Shown: in pieces, positions 16,661 to 23,980 of the stretch
How positions within the stretch are numbered: the stretch's first letter is position 1
How the letters are laid out: the number at the start of each line of letters is the position of its first letter
Source: an uncultured Algibacter sp.
GTDB lineage: Bacteria; Bacteroidota; Bacteroidia; Flavobacteriales; Flavobacteriaceae
Assembly: GCA_947502405.1 (NCBI GenBank)
Contig: CANMZT010000011.1
Coordinates: forward strand, 1 to 64,000
Direction: 5' to 3'
DNA: 64,000 nt
The notes under the pieces: model-generated
What the model saw: the letters and a program-made list of their open reading frames with translations, nothing else
What the model was told of the DNA's origin: nothing
Databases searched by the model: none
Translations under genes and position numbers: made by a program

Positions 16661-17107
16661 GTGCAGCATTTGAATTTTCCAACATACACATTTCGATTCA
16701 AAAATAACGAAAATAAAGTTTCTATTTTCGATAGTATTCGCAAAAAATTTGTGGTTTTACAACCCGAAGAATGGGTACGTCAGCATTGTGTTCAATTCTT
16801 AATTCAAGAAAAGGGCTATCCAGAATCTTTAATTAATGTTGAAAAAGAACTCACTATAAACAGTTTAAAAAAACGCTACGATATTGTAGTATTTAATCCA
16901 GATGGCAGTATACATATCATCGTAGAATGTAAGGCACCAAAAATAAGTATTAATCAAAATACATTCGATCAAATAGCGCGTTATAATTTAGAGTTAAATG
17001 CATCTTTTCTTATGGTAACCAATGGATTAAATCATTATTATTGCCAAATGGATTTTGAGAATGAACGCTATCAATTTTTAAAAGATATTCCAGAATATAT
17101 AAAATGA
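16661..17107 (+). CDS. Stand-alone HsdR N-terminal (PD-(D/E)XK-like) domain protein
   Basis: 148 residues. The core KKRYDIVVFNPDGSIHIIVECKAP holds the D...ECK pattern of the restriction-endonuclease fold found at the N-terminus of type I restriction HsdR subunits. No helicase part, HsdM or HsdS is present. It is divergent from holA and overlaps the following glycosyltransferase gene by ATGA. The role is unknown; single-domain proteins of this type appear to be conserved in flavobacteria, so a housekeeping DNA-related role is as likely as defence. Confidence 0.85.
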   Translation: MQHLNFPTYTFRFKNNENKVSIFDSIRKKFVVLQPEEWVRQHCVQFLIQEKGYPESLINVEKELTINSLKKRYDIVVFNPDGSIHIIVECKAPKISINQNTFDQIARYNLELNASFLMVTNGLNHYYCQMDFENERYQFLKDIPEYIK

Positions 17108-18093
17108 AAATAGCCATTGTCATATTAAACTGGAATGGAAAAAAACTACTCGAACAGTTTTTACCTTCGGTTATCGAATATTCAAAAAATGCAGCAATTT
17201 ATGTTGCGGATAATGCATCTTCGGACGACTCTGTAAATTTCATAAAAACCACATACCCTATAATTACTATTATTCAAAACAAAGAAAATGGCGGTTATGC
17301 AAAAGGCTATAATGATGCATTAAAACATGTGGAAGCAGATATTTTTTGCCTTTTAAATAGCGATGTGGAAGTGACTCCAAATTGGTTATCACCTATCATA
17401 CAAACTTTTAATAATGATGACAATACTGCTATTATTCAACCCAAAATATTAGATTACAAAAACAAATCGTATTTTGAATATGCAGGAGCTGCAGGCGGTT
17501 TTATTGACAAATATGCCTACCCTTATTGCAGAGGAAGAATTTTTAATACTCTAGAAAAAGACCAAGGGCAATACAACGATACCTCAGAAATCTTTTGGGC
17601 TTCAGGTGCTTGTTTATTTATTAGAACAAAATTATTTAGAGCACTAAATGGTTTTGATGAATCCTTTTTTGCACACATGGAAGAAATAGATTTGTGTTGG
17701 CGTGCAAAAAACAATGGCTACCATGTAAAATATGTAGGTGCATCAACAGTCTACCATGTTGGAGGTGCAACATTAAAAAACACCAACCCCAAAAAAACAT
17801 TCTTAAATTTCAGAAATAGCCTTTTTACACTTACAAAAAATGCTAATGGATTTGTACTAGGAAAAGTATTTATTCGCCTCATTCTAGATGGTATAGCTGC
17901 TTTAAAATTTCTGCTAGAATTTAAACCAAAACACACTTGGGCAATCTTAAAAGCACATTTCAGTTATTATTCGCATTTAAACAGGCTATTAAGTCAAAGA
18001 AGTATCTTCAAAAGCAAAATAAAATACTATCAAAGAACATCTATAGTGTTCGATTATTTCGTAAGTAAAAAAACGAATTACAAAAGTTTATAA
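17104..18093 (+). CDS. Family 2 glycosyltransferase
   Basis: 329 residues of the GT-A fold. The N-terminus is ILNWNGKKLLEQFLPS, followed by VADNASSDDSV (nucleotide site), NGGYAKGYNDAL, and the metal-binding LLNSDVEVTP. The acceptor-side motif HMEEIDLCWRAKNNGYHVKYVG is typical of rhamnosyltransferase-like GT2 enzymes. The C-terminal third is basic with hydrophobic stretches that may touch the membrane. Donor and acceptor are unknown. Its ATG overlaps the previous stop (ATGA), implying translational coupling to the nuclease-like gene. Confidence 0.92.
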   Translation: MKIAIVILNWNGKKLLEQFLPSVIEYSKNAAIYVADNASSDDSVNFIKTTYPIITIIQNKENGGYAKGYNDALKHVEADIFCLLNSDVEVTPNWLSPIIQTFNNDDNTAIIQPKILDYKNKSYFEYAGAAGGFIDKYAYPYCRGRIFNTLEKDQGQYNDTSEIFWASGACLFIRTKLFRALNGFDESFFAHMEEIDLCWRAKNNGYHVKYVGASTVYHVGGATLKNTNPKKTFLNFRNSLFTLTKNANGFVLGKVFIRLILDGIAALKFLLEFKPKHTWAILKAHFSYYSHLNRLLSQRSIFKSKIKYYQRTSIVFDYFVSKKTNYKSL

Positions 18094-18142
18094 CTCGTTA
18101 GTAAAAGTTTTGTTAAAATGTTTAAAAACACTGATTTTTATA

Positions 18143-18150
18143 TACTTTTG
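18143..18150 (+). promoter_or_regulatory. -7 promoter box for the OmpA-family gene
   Basis: TACTTTTG matches TAnnTTTG 40 bp upstream of the start codon. A TTTG at 18109-18112 is about 30 bp further up, longer than the usual spacing, so the -33 box is unclear. Confidence 0.4.
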
Positions 18151-18189
18151 TACTAATATTTTAGAAAAAATTAATCCTTAATAATAATC

Positions 18190-19029
18190 ATGAAAAAAAT
18201 TCTATTACTTAGTGTATCTGCCATGTTGTTTTTAAGTTCATGTGTATCTAAAAAATTATACACAGATCTTCAAGCAAAACAAAAAGAAACTCAAGATTTA
18301 CTTAACTCTGCAACGGTAAAATTAAATGCCTGTTTAGAAGATAGAGCTTCTGCATCTGCAAGAGCCACAGCTTTAGAAGAGCAAGTAGCAGATTTACGTA
18401 AAAGTAATGACAACCTAACTGTGTTATCTGCAAAAGGCGCTAGTAATGTTGAAAAAACATTAGAAAGCATTAAAGAAAAAGAACTTAAAATAACGCGTTT
18501 ACAAGATGCACTTACTCAAAAAGACAGTGTAACATTAGCTTTAGTAACAAGCTTAAAACGCGAAGTTGGTATTAACGACCCAGATATTGAAGTTAATGTT
18601 GAAAAAGGTGTTGTTTTTATCTCAATTGCAGATAAATTATTATTTAAAAGCGGAAGCTATAATGTAACTACTAGAGCAAAAGAGGTTTTAGCTAAAGTAG
18701 CCAAAGTAGTAAACAGCAAACCAGACTTTGAAGCTATGGTTGAAGGCCATACAGATAATGTACCATACAGCAAAGAGCCGTTAATTGATAACTGGGATTT
18801 AAGTGTAAAACGCTCTACATCTATTATTAGAGTATTGCAAGAGCTTGGTGTAAACCCAAAACAACTTATTGCAGCAGGTCGTGCAGAATTTGTACCGTTA
18901 GTTGATAATGATACTGCAGAAAACAGAGCAAAAAACAGACGTACACGTATTGTTGTACTTCCAAAAATCGATCAGTTTTACGACATGATTGAAAAAGAAA
19001 TGAAAAACTTAGCTGCTGGTAACAACTAG
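18190..19029 (+). CDS. OmpA family lipoprotein
   Basis: 279 residues. The lipoprotein signal ends in LSSC (C18). A coiled coil (about 25-115) separates it from a C-terminal OmpA peptidoglycan-binding domain: LLFKSGSYNVTTRAKEVLAKVAKVV, VEGHTDNVPY, DLSVKRSTSIIRVLQELG and NRAKNRRTRIVVLPK. It probably ties the outer membrane to peptidoglycan. It has its own terminator directly after the stop. Confidence 0.93.
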   Translation: MKKILLLSVSAMLFLSSCVSKKLYTDLQAKQKETQDLLNSATVKLNACLEDRASASARATALEEQVADLRKSNDNLTVLSAKGASNVEKTLESIKEKELKITRLQDALTQKDSVTLALVTSLKREVGINDPDIEVNVEKGVVFISIADKLLFKSGSYNVTTRAKEVLAKVAKVVNSKPDFEAMVEGHTDNVPYSKEPLIDNWDLSVKRSTSIIRVLQELGVNPKQLIAAGRAEFVPLVDNDTAENRAKNRRTRIVVLPKIDQFYDMIEKEMKNLAAGNN

Positions 19030-19049
19030 TAATCTTAAAATATAATTTT

Positions 19050-19080
19050 AAAAAGCTCAACTACTAAGTTGGGCTTTTTT
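19050..19080 (+). terminator. Rho-independent terminator of the OmpA-family gene
   Basis: AAAAGCTCAACT pairs with AGTTGGGCTTTT around a 4-base loop (one G-T pair), followed by a T-run. It begins about 20 bp after the stop. Confidence 0.88.
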
Positions 19081-19091
19081 GTTTTTAAAAC

Positions 19092-19261
19092 TTTGGGCGT
19101 TACCCTAAAGGATCAGGCTATCCAGTATATCTTTTTTAAAGGTCTTTGCATGTAATAAACGACGTGGTAATCTGTTAAATTATAGTTCTAAACCAAAAAT
19201 TAATGTTTTCGAGTTTTAAAAAAGGATGCCGTTTCTCCCGATAGCTATCGGGACTAGCGCG
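19092..19261 (-). repeat. Dispersed repeat family A, copy 4 (long form, inverted)
   Basis: Read on the minus strand this starts GCGCTAGTCCCGATAGCTAT, passes GGCATCCTTTTTT, an AGATTACCACGTCG module and AAAAAAGATATA, and ends GGGTAACGCCCAAA. The order and spacing match the copy at 56154-56305. It contains the 16-bp palindrome CCCGATAGCTATCGGG at 19237-19252, shared with copy 2. Confidence 0.75.
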
Positions 19262-19338
19262 GTCTTATAAACTCCATTTAAATTAGCAACTATGATTTAA
19301 GCAATTACTTGATTTTATAAAAAAATTCTGCTACCTTC

Positions 19339-19390
19339 GTTTAACAACCGATAAGTTTCATTGAAACGGAAACTTATATATGTATTAGGC
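19339..19390. repeat. attC-like imperfect palindrome (integron cassette site candidate)
   Basis: GTTTAAC (19339-19345) fits the integron R'' box RYYYAAC, and ATTAGGC (19384-19390) fits the R' box GTTRRRY with one mismatch. Between them ATAAGTTTC (19351-19359) pairs exactly with GAAACTTAT (19369-19377). Outer boxes that pair through G-T and A-T, an unpaired middle and an inner stem make up the attC layout. No integrase gene is in the window. Confidence 0.4.
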
Positions 19391-19443
19391 ACAAGCTGAA
19401 AACCACCTCGAATAAAAAACTTCAAAAAAAAGTGTAATAAAAA

Positions 19444-19491
19444 CTTCATCTGCTAATCTAAAGAGTAAATCATTCAAAAAATTAGATGAAG
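19444..19491 (+). other. Stem-loop in the leader of the sigma-factor gene
   Basis: CTTCATCT (19444-19451) pairs with AGATGAAG (19484-19491) across a 32-base loop, 83 bp upstream of the sigma-factor ATG. A -7-like TACTTTTG lies between it and the gene at 19557-19564. Its role is not evident. Confidence 0.3.
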
Positions 19492-19573
19492 AAAACAACA
19501 ATAATTACACAAAAATCATTTCAGACTTCTCATAAGATCAGTTCGATTTACCATAGTACTTTTGCTGAATTTT

Positions 19574-20065
19574 ATGAAAAATAAAGAAAAATATTTTGAC
19601 CAAATCTATGTAGATTTAAAAGATAAAATCTATCGTCTTTGCTTGGGTTTTATGGGAAATAAAACTGATGCTGATGACCTATTTCAAGAAGTTTTAATTA
19701 GAATTTGGAAAAGTTTAGACAATTTTAGACAAGAAAGTTCAATTAATACTTGGGTTTATAGAATAACAACAAATACTGCTCTGTTATCAATAAATAAAAT
19801 CAATAAATCTAAATATAGGGAAACAAACCTATTACCCAATAATTTAAAAATAGAAACTACTCAAGTAGTCGAATCTGAAAAACAAGACCAGATTAAAAAA
19901 TTGTATCAAGCTATTTCAACTTTAAAAGAAATTGACAGAATAATAATCAGCTTACTATTAGAAGATAATACCTACAAAGAAATAGCGGAAATAACAGGTA
20001 TTAGTATATCTAATGTAGGTGCAAGAATAAACAGAATTAAGAAAAAATTAATCACTAGAATTTAA
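19574..20065 (+). CDS. ECF-type RNA polymerase sigma factor
   Basis: 163 residues from the ATG at 19574; an upstream TTG at 19562 lies in the promoter box and is rejected. Region 2 reads KDKIYRLCLGFMGNKTDADDLFQEVLIRIWKSLDNF with the DADDLFQE signature and a following INTWVYRITTN. Region 4 is a helix-turn-helix near the C-terminus (YKEIAEITGISISNVGARINRIKKKL). It directs RNA polymerase to a small gene set, usually including itself. The membrane protein gene 4 bp downstream is its likely partner. The pair lies between attC-like sequences, and no other sigma-dependent genes are nearby. Confidence 0.93.
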   Translation: MKNKEKYFDQIYVDLKDKIYRLCLGFMGNKTDADDLFQEVLIRIWKSLDNFRQESSINTWVYRITTNTALLSINKINKSKYRETNLLPNNLKIETTQVVESEKQDQIKKLYQAISTLKEIDRIIISLLLEDNTYKEIAEITGISISNVGARINRIKKKLITRI

Positions 20066-20069
20066 GGAA

Positions 20070-20651
20070 ATGGAAACACAAATAATAAAATGGAAAAATA
20101 TGTGGCAAGAACAAAAATCAAATACACTTGAATCGAATGAACTTATTGAAAGGTTAAATCAAATGGAAAGAAATGCAAAAAATCAAAGAACAAAGTTAGT
20201 AATTGTATCAATCATTCTTATTACGGCTTGTTCAATTGGAATATCTGAATTATTAGCAAACACCTATTATTTAGTATCCTTTGCAATGTTATTAATTGGT
20301 GTTTCATTAAAACTAATACCTCTTTATAAAAACAAATATGAAATTATTTCTAATGAATCTGATTTTAACAATCGTGACTTCATAAAAAACTTGACTAAAA
20401 AAATGGATTACAGCACTAAACATTTGTTAATATATATGTCAGTAATAATAATAGCGATAAATATTGCATTGCTTGGTCTAAACGAAAATGGAACAATATT
20501 TAATTTTGAGATTAACAACGAAAATCGAATATTTTTTCATTTAGCGACAGTCATTCTTTTTGTTATAGCTTATATCAATAATAAAAGAAATCTAGATGTC
20601 AACAGAAGAAAAACGTTCAATTTGATTTCTGATTTGGAGAATAAGAACTAA
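20070..20651 (+). CDS. Membrane protein, possible anti-sigma partner
   Basis: 193 residues: a hydrophilic, Trp/Gln/Glu-rich N-terminus (1-40, probably cytoplasmic), then four membrane helices (about 42-60, 65-84, 116-136, 154-172) and a basic C-terminus. Four bases separate it from the sigma-factor stop. The layout, cytoplasmic N-domain plus helices directly after an ECF sigma gene, suggests a membrane anti-sigma factor, but no known anti-sigma motif (such as HxxxCxxC) is visible, so this is inference from position. Confidence 0.6.
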   Translation: METQIIKWKNMWQEQKSNTLESNELIERLNQMERNAKNQRTKLVIVSIILITACSIGISELLANTYYLVSFAMLLIGVSLKLIPLYKNKYEIISNESDFNNRDFIKNLTKKMDYSTKHLLIYMSVIIIAINIALLGLNENGTIFNFEINNENRIFFHLATVILFVIAYINNKRNLDVNRRKTFNLISDLENKN

Positions 20652-20659
20652 AAGCCATT

Positions 20660-20666
20660 GCCTAAC
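20660..20666 (+). repeat. attC R'' box-like sequence after the cassette genes
   Basis: GCCTAAC matches RYYYAAC exactly and follows the stop codon by 8 bp, where a cassette's own attC site would begin. The complementary half is not found next to it because an IS110-family element follows at once. Confidence 0.3.
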
Positions 20667-20699
20667 AAAGTACTGTGGTAAAAATCAAGTAAAATTCAC

Positions 20700-21671
20700 T
20701 TAATTTTTAGCCAACACACTTCTATAAGTATTATCATATATTAATCCTGATTTTGCAATTGCAAAAGCTTGTTTTAACAGCTTATTACAAATTGCAATTA
20801 GTGCTAGTTTTTTACGCTTTCCTTTGGCTACTAAACGCTCGTACATTTCTTTACAAGCTTTGTTGTACTTACATGCATTTAGACTACACATAAACATTAA
20901 ATTACGAAGCTTTTGGTTTCCTATTTTACTAATTCTTGCGCGACTATTTACACTCGTTCCACTTTGTCTAATTATTGGTGTTAATCCAGCATAACTGCAT
21001 AGCTCACTTCCGCTTTTAAAACGATTAAATCCGTCTGTCAAAACAATTAAAGCTATTGCTGTTTTTCTACCTATTCCTGGAATGGTTTCTATTCTTGTTA
21101 AAACATCTTTATAAACTTCCCTTACCATTTTCAACAACTTATCTTCTAATGTCTCTATTTCTTTTTCAATATGTTTTAAGCTACGTTTTAATGAGCGTAA
21201 AACATCAATACTTGGCTTACCCAAAACTTCTTCGCCATGTATTTTGTTTTTTAGCATAGTGCTCTGTTTTGTATATACTGATAGCGCTCTGGCTATTTGA
21301 AGACATGCTTTTTGATGTTTTGAATTACCTTTCCAAGGTTTTAAATCTACCTGTTTTGCATACTCACAAATTAAGTTTGAATCACTCTTATCTGTCTTTA
21401 TTTTAGATAGCTTCATCTGAATAAATCGTTTTACTGCTAATGGGTTTTCTACAGATACTTTTATACCTGATTCAAGTAAATGATAGGACAACTGGTAATG
21501 ATAATAACCTGTAGCTTCCATTACACAATGACTTGTAGTATCTAAGAGTTTTGTGAACTTTTTAAAGCCCGTTAATGTGTTTTTAAACTGATAGTAATTA
21601 CCATCAGAATCTGTAACATCGAATACTAAATGACTAATGTCGATTCCAAAATATTTAATATCTTTATTCAT
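20700..21671 (-). CDS. IS110 family transposase (bridge-RNA recombinase)
   Basis: 323 residues and apparently intact. The N-terminal RuvC-like DEDD domain shows D11 (FGIDISH), E52 (VMEATGYYH), D94 and D97 (KTDKSDSN). The C-terminal Tnp20 domain shows ETIPGIGRKTAIALI, CSYAGLTPIIRQSGTSVNSRARISKIGN, with S237 in RQSG as the likely catalytic serine. IS110 enzymes insert circular intermediates at a short target guided by a bridge RNA. The element lies directly behind an ECF sigma cassette and an attC-like box. Confidence 0.95.
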   Translation of the reverse strand: MNKDIKYFGIDISHLVFDVTDSDGNYYQFKNTLTGFKKFTKLLDTTSHCVMEATGYYHYQLSYHLLESGIKVSVENPLAVKRFIQMKLSKIKTDKSDSNLICEYAKQVDLKPWKGNSKHQKACLQIARALSVYTKQSTMLKNKIHGEEVLGKPSIDVLRSLKRSLKHIEKEIETLEDKLLKMVREVYKDVLTRIETIPGIGRKTAIALIVLTDGFNRFKSGSELCSYAGLTPIIRQSGTSVNSRARISKIGNQKLRNLMFMCSLNACKYNKACKEMYERLVAKGKRKKLALIAICNKLLKQAFAIAKSGLIYDNTYRSVLAKN

Positions 21672-21840
21672 AACAAAATGTTTTACGAAAGGACAAGCTA
21701 AACGAGTTTCTACGACTTAAAATCGAGGTCTAAAAAGCCTCATAGAACCGTACGAAATCTGTGTAGTAAAAGAGAAGGGATTTTCAATGTTGACCAAGTC
21801 TTAAGCTTCTGCGTGTATATTAACCTTATTCCTCTCTTTT
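21672..21840 (-). ncRNA. Candidate bridge-RNA region of the IS110 element
   Basis: Non-coding stretch immediately upstream of the transposase start. It includes an outer stem between AAAAGAGAAGGGAT (21768-21781) and ATTCCTCTCTTTT (near 21828-21840), with a further folded region between. In IS110-group elements the bridge RNA is encoded at this place. No loop guides can be assigned without a multiple alignment. Confidence 0.4.
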
Positions 21841-21922
21841 GTCTTTTCTATTTATTTATCTAATTTAATAGATTGTAAACTTAAGATGTGTATAATTCAT
21901 TGCTAGTTAGAGCCTACTTACG

Positions 21923-21940
21923 AAAGTCCTCGCGGACTTT
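21923..21940. repeat. Hairpin between the two insertion elements
   Basis: AAAGTCC (21923-21929) pairs perfectly with GGACTTT (21934-21940) around a TCGC loop. It lies between the IS110 element and the IS3-like left end. Confidence 0.5.
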
Positions 21941-21942
21941 GC

Positions 21943-22090
21943 ACTGCCCCCAAAAAGTTAGACCCTATTTGAGGGTGTTTTTATGTCAAGAAAAGTTAAA
22001 CACGTAACGAAATCACACACAAACACGTTAAACGAACTTCTCAAAAAATCGAATTTTTATGAATTAAAAACTCTGATAGCTAACAAACCT
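21943..22090 (+). pseudogene. Remnant of an IS3-like element (left end and start of orfA)
   Basis: The block TGCCCCCAAAAAGTTAGACC followed by a GAGGGTGTTTTTATG start resembles the left end of IS3-family elements in Bacteroidota. The frame beginning MSRKVKHVTKSHTN looks like an orfA start but keeps no helix-turn-helix and runs into a family A repeat at 22091. The 60-residue open frame ending at 22165 is therefore a chimera of IS remnant and repeat, not a gene. Confidence 0.5.
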
Positions 22091-22207
22091 GCGCTAGGGA
22101 TTGCAGCGGCAGCTTTTGGCGAGGTGGTCCCGATAGCTATCGGGAAGCCAAAACTATTAGCGTAAAGCCCGACCTCCCGATAGCTATCGGGATGGTAGCG
22201 CCCAAAA
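22091..22207 (+). repeat. Dispersed repeat family A, copy 2 (short form)
   Basis: Starts GCGCTAGGGATTGCAGCGGC, includes AAAGCCCGACC and ends GCGCCCAAAA, 3 bp before the stop of the minus-strand Sua5 gene. It carries two copies of the 16-bp palindrome CCCGATAGCTATCGGG (22129-22144 and 22176-22191). The central AGATTNCCACGTCG module of the long copies is missing. Confidence 0.75.
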
Positions 22208-22210
22208 CAT

Positions 22211-22831
22211 TTAAAAAATCTCTAAACTCCCCTTGCCTTCTCTAATTACGGTTGGAGCATCTGTTGATAAATCGATAACCGTTGATGCTTCGTTATCGCC
22301 GTAACCGCCATCAATAACTAAATCGACTAAATCTGCCCATTTTTCTAAAATAAGTTCGGGGTCTGTGGTGTATTCTAGAACTTCATCTTCATCATGTATT
22401 GAGGTTGAAATTATAGGGTTTCCTAATTGTTTTACAATATCTAACGCAATGTTATTATCTGGCACCCTAATACCCACAGTTTTCTTCTTTTTAAAAGGAT
22501 TAGGCAACGATTTTGAACCTGGAAGAATAAACGTATATGGTCCAGGAAGTGCGCGTTTTAAAATTTTAAATACTGAGGTGTCAATCTGCTTTACATAATC
22601 GCTTAGATTACTTAAATCGTGACAAATAAAAGAAAAATTAGATTTTTCTACCTTAACACCTTTTATTCTAGCTACACGCTCCAGAGCTTTTATATTGGTT
22701 ATATCGCAACCTAAACCATAAACCGTATCGGTTGGATAAATAATTAATCCGCCTCTTTTTAAAACCTCAACCACCTTACTTATCTCTTTTGGATTTGGGT
22801 TTTCTTCATAAATTTTTAAAAATACAGCCAT
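22211..22831 (-). CDS. L-threonylcarbamoyladenylate synthase (Sua5/YrdC/YciO family)
   Basis: 206 residues. The YrdC fold is clear from GGLIIYPTDTVYGLGCDITN near residues 29-48, then RIKGVKVEKSNFSFICHDLSNLSDYVKQ, the ALPGPYTFILPGS segment, KKTVGIRVPDN and PIISTSIHDEDE, with TVIREGKGSLEIF at the end. It makes threonylcarbamoyl-AMP for the t6A modification of tRNA. The KxR motif region of true Sua5 is slightly altered (KGVKVEKS), so a YciO-type paralogue remains possible. A family A repeat adjoins its stop. Confidence 0.88.
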   Translation of the reverse strand: MAVFLKIYEENPNPKEISKVVEVLKRGGLIIYPTDTVYGLGCDITNIKALERVARIKGVKVEKSNFSFICHDLSNLSDYVKQIDTSVFKILKRALPGPYTFILPGSKSLPNPFKKKKTVGIRVPDNNIALDIVKQLGNPIISTSIHDEDEVLEYTTDPELILEKWADLVDLVIDGGYGDNEASTVIDLSTDAPTVIREGKGSLEIF

Positions 22832-23014
22832 AGCAATTCAACTTATCTAATGGTTACAAAGTAAATATATCTTTATTTTGCGAGATTGATAAAGTTTGTG
22901 CTTCAAAATTTAGTTTTAGTAAAATAGTCCTCTTAAAAAAGCATAAAGTTTTCATAAATATTAGACTGTGAGTATTATTCTGTAACATTTCGTTTTTAAT
23001 TTAGTCTTAATAAT

Positions 23015-23980
23015 ATGCTAAGGCAACTCATCAATATTATATTTCTCACTATAAGTATCAATTTTGTACTTGCTACAAACGATACAAAAAACCCCATACT
23101 TTTTACTCAAGCGGAAGTAGTAAATGAGTACACCACACGAATTCCTTTCAAATTAATAGACCACCTAATAGTTGTAAAAGCGCAAATTTTAAACCAATCA
23201 GGAAATTTTATTATTGATACAGGTTCTGAAACACTTATTTTAAATCAAGTTCATTTTCCTAATGTTTACAATTATCAAAAAAACAACCAAGAAAGTTCTG
23301 GGGTACTACATTCCGTCGAGAACTCGTATGATAAACAGATAAAAGAATTTGTACTTCAAAATTTTAAACTAGAGAATAAAAAGTCTCATGTTGTAAATTT
23401 ATCGCATATAGAAAGGAGTAAAAAAATTAAGCTTCTAGGTGTTATTGGTTATAATATACTAAAAGATTATGAGGTTTTTATTGATATTCACTTAAACCAG
23501 ATTACGCTCAGTAAGGTTGATGCTTTAGGTAAAAAGCTAGATAAAAAAGTATATTTAGAAAAAATTATTGACAGTCTAGACTTCAAGCTAAAAAAACATA
23601 CTATAGTTGTTAACGGCACTATTAATAATCATAGCGTTAAACTAGGATTGGATACCGCTGCAGAATTTAACCAGATTAATAAGAGCATTAATAAAAAGGC
23701 TTTAAAGTACTTTATTCCTAAAAAACGGCTTAGGCTAAGAGGAATAAGCAATAAAAAGATTGAAGTTTTGGCAGGGAAATTGCACCGTGTTAAACTGAGC
23801 AAATCTACTTATTTTGGTCCCATGTTAACTGTTTTAACTAATTTAAGTAAAATGAACGAAGCCTTCGGGACCCATTTGGATGGTATTTTGGGATATGAGT
23901 TTTTTGTACAAAAAAGAACCATCATAAATTATAAAAAAGAAAAACTGTACTTTATAAATTACCCATTGAATTACAAGTGA
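23015..23980 (+). CDS. Secreted two-lobed aspartyl protease-like protein
   Basis: 321 residues with a signal peptide (about 1-20). Two retropepsin-like lobes sit in tandem. Lobe 1 has the catalytic loop FIIDTGSETLIL (about 67-78) and a later GVIGYNILKDYEVFID flap/strand; lobe 2 has LGLDTAAEFNQI (about 212-223) and GILGYEFFVQKRTIIN. The repeated GxxGY elements show an internal duplication. Lobe 2 has DTA in place of DTG, keeping the aspartate. An active protease seems possible but is not shown. It is followed by the CBM48 gene through a GTGA overlap. Confidence 0.8.
   Translation: MLRQLINIIFLTISINFVLATNDTKNPILFTQAEVVNEYTTRIPFKLIDHLIVVKAQILNQSGNFIIDTGSETLILNQVHFPNVYNYQKNNQESSGVLHSVENSYDKQIKEFVLQNFKLENKKSHVVNLSHIERSKKIKLLGVIGYNILKDYEVFIDIHLNQITLSKVDALGKKLDKKVYLEKIIDSLDFKLKKHTIVVNGTINNHSVKLGLDTAAEFNQINKSINKKALKYFIPKKRLRLRGISNKKIEVLAGKLHRVKLSKSTYFGPMLTVLTNLSKMNEAFGTHLDGILGYEFFVQKRTIINYKKEKLYFINYPLNYK

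Larger units (their letters stand above)
20700..21840 (-). mobile_element. IS110-family insertion element
   Basis: One intact transposase gene (20700-21671) plus about 170 bp of structured non-coding DNA upstream of it. IS110 elements lack inverted ends, so the exact borders cannot be read; the left border lies between about 20667 and 20700 and the right border between about 21840 and 21945. The longer non-coding end is on the 5' side of the transposase, as in the IS110 group. Confidence 0.75.

Noticed and set aside
16600-16743. Upstream extension of holA (48 residues)
   Set aside because: It overlaps the divergent nuclease-like gene, is not HolA-like, and the family start fits the TTG at 16599.
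16661-17107. Type I restriction-modification system
   Set aside because: Only an HsdR N-terminal-like domain is present; there is no helicase, methylase or specificity subunit nearby.
21983-22165. 60-residue ORF after the IS110 element
   Set aside because: Its first part is an IS3-type orfA remnant and its end is read through a family A repeat; it has no coherent protein.
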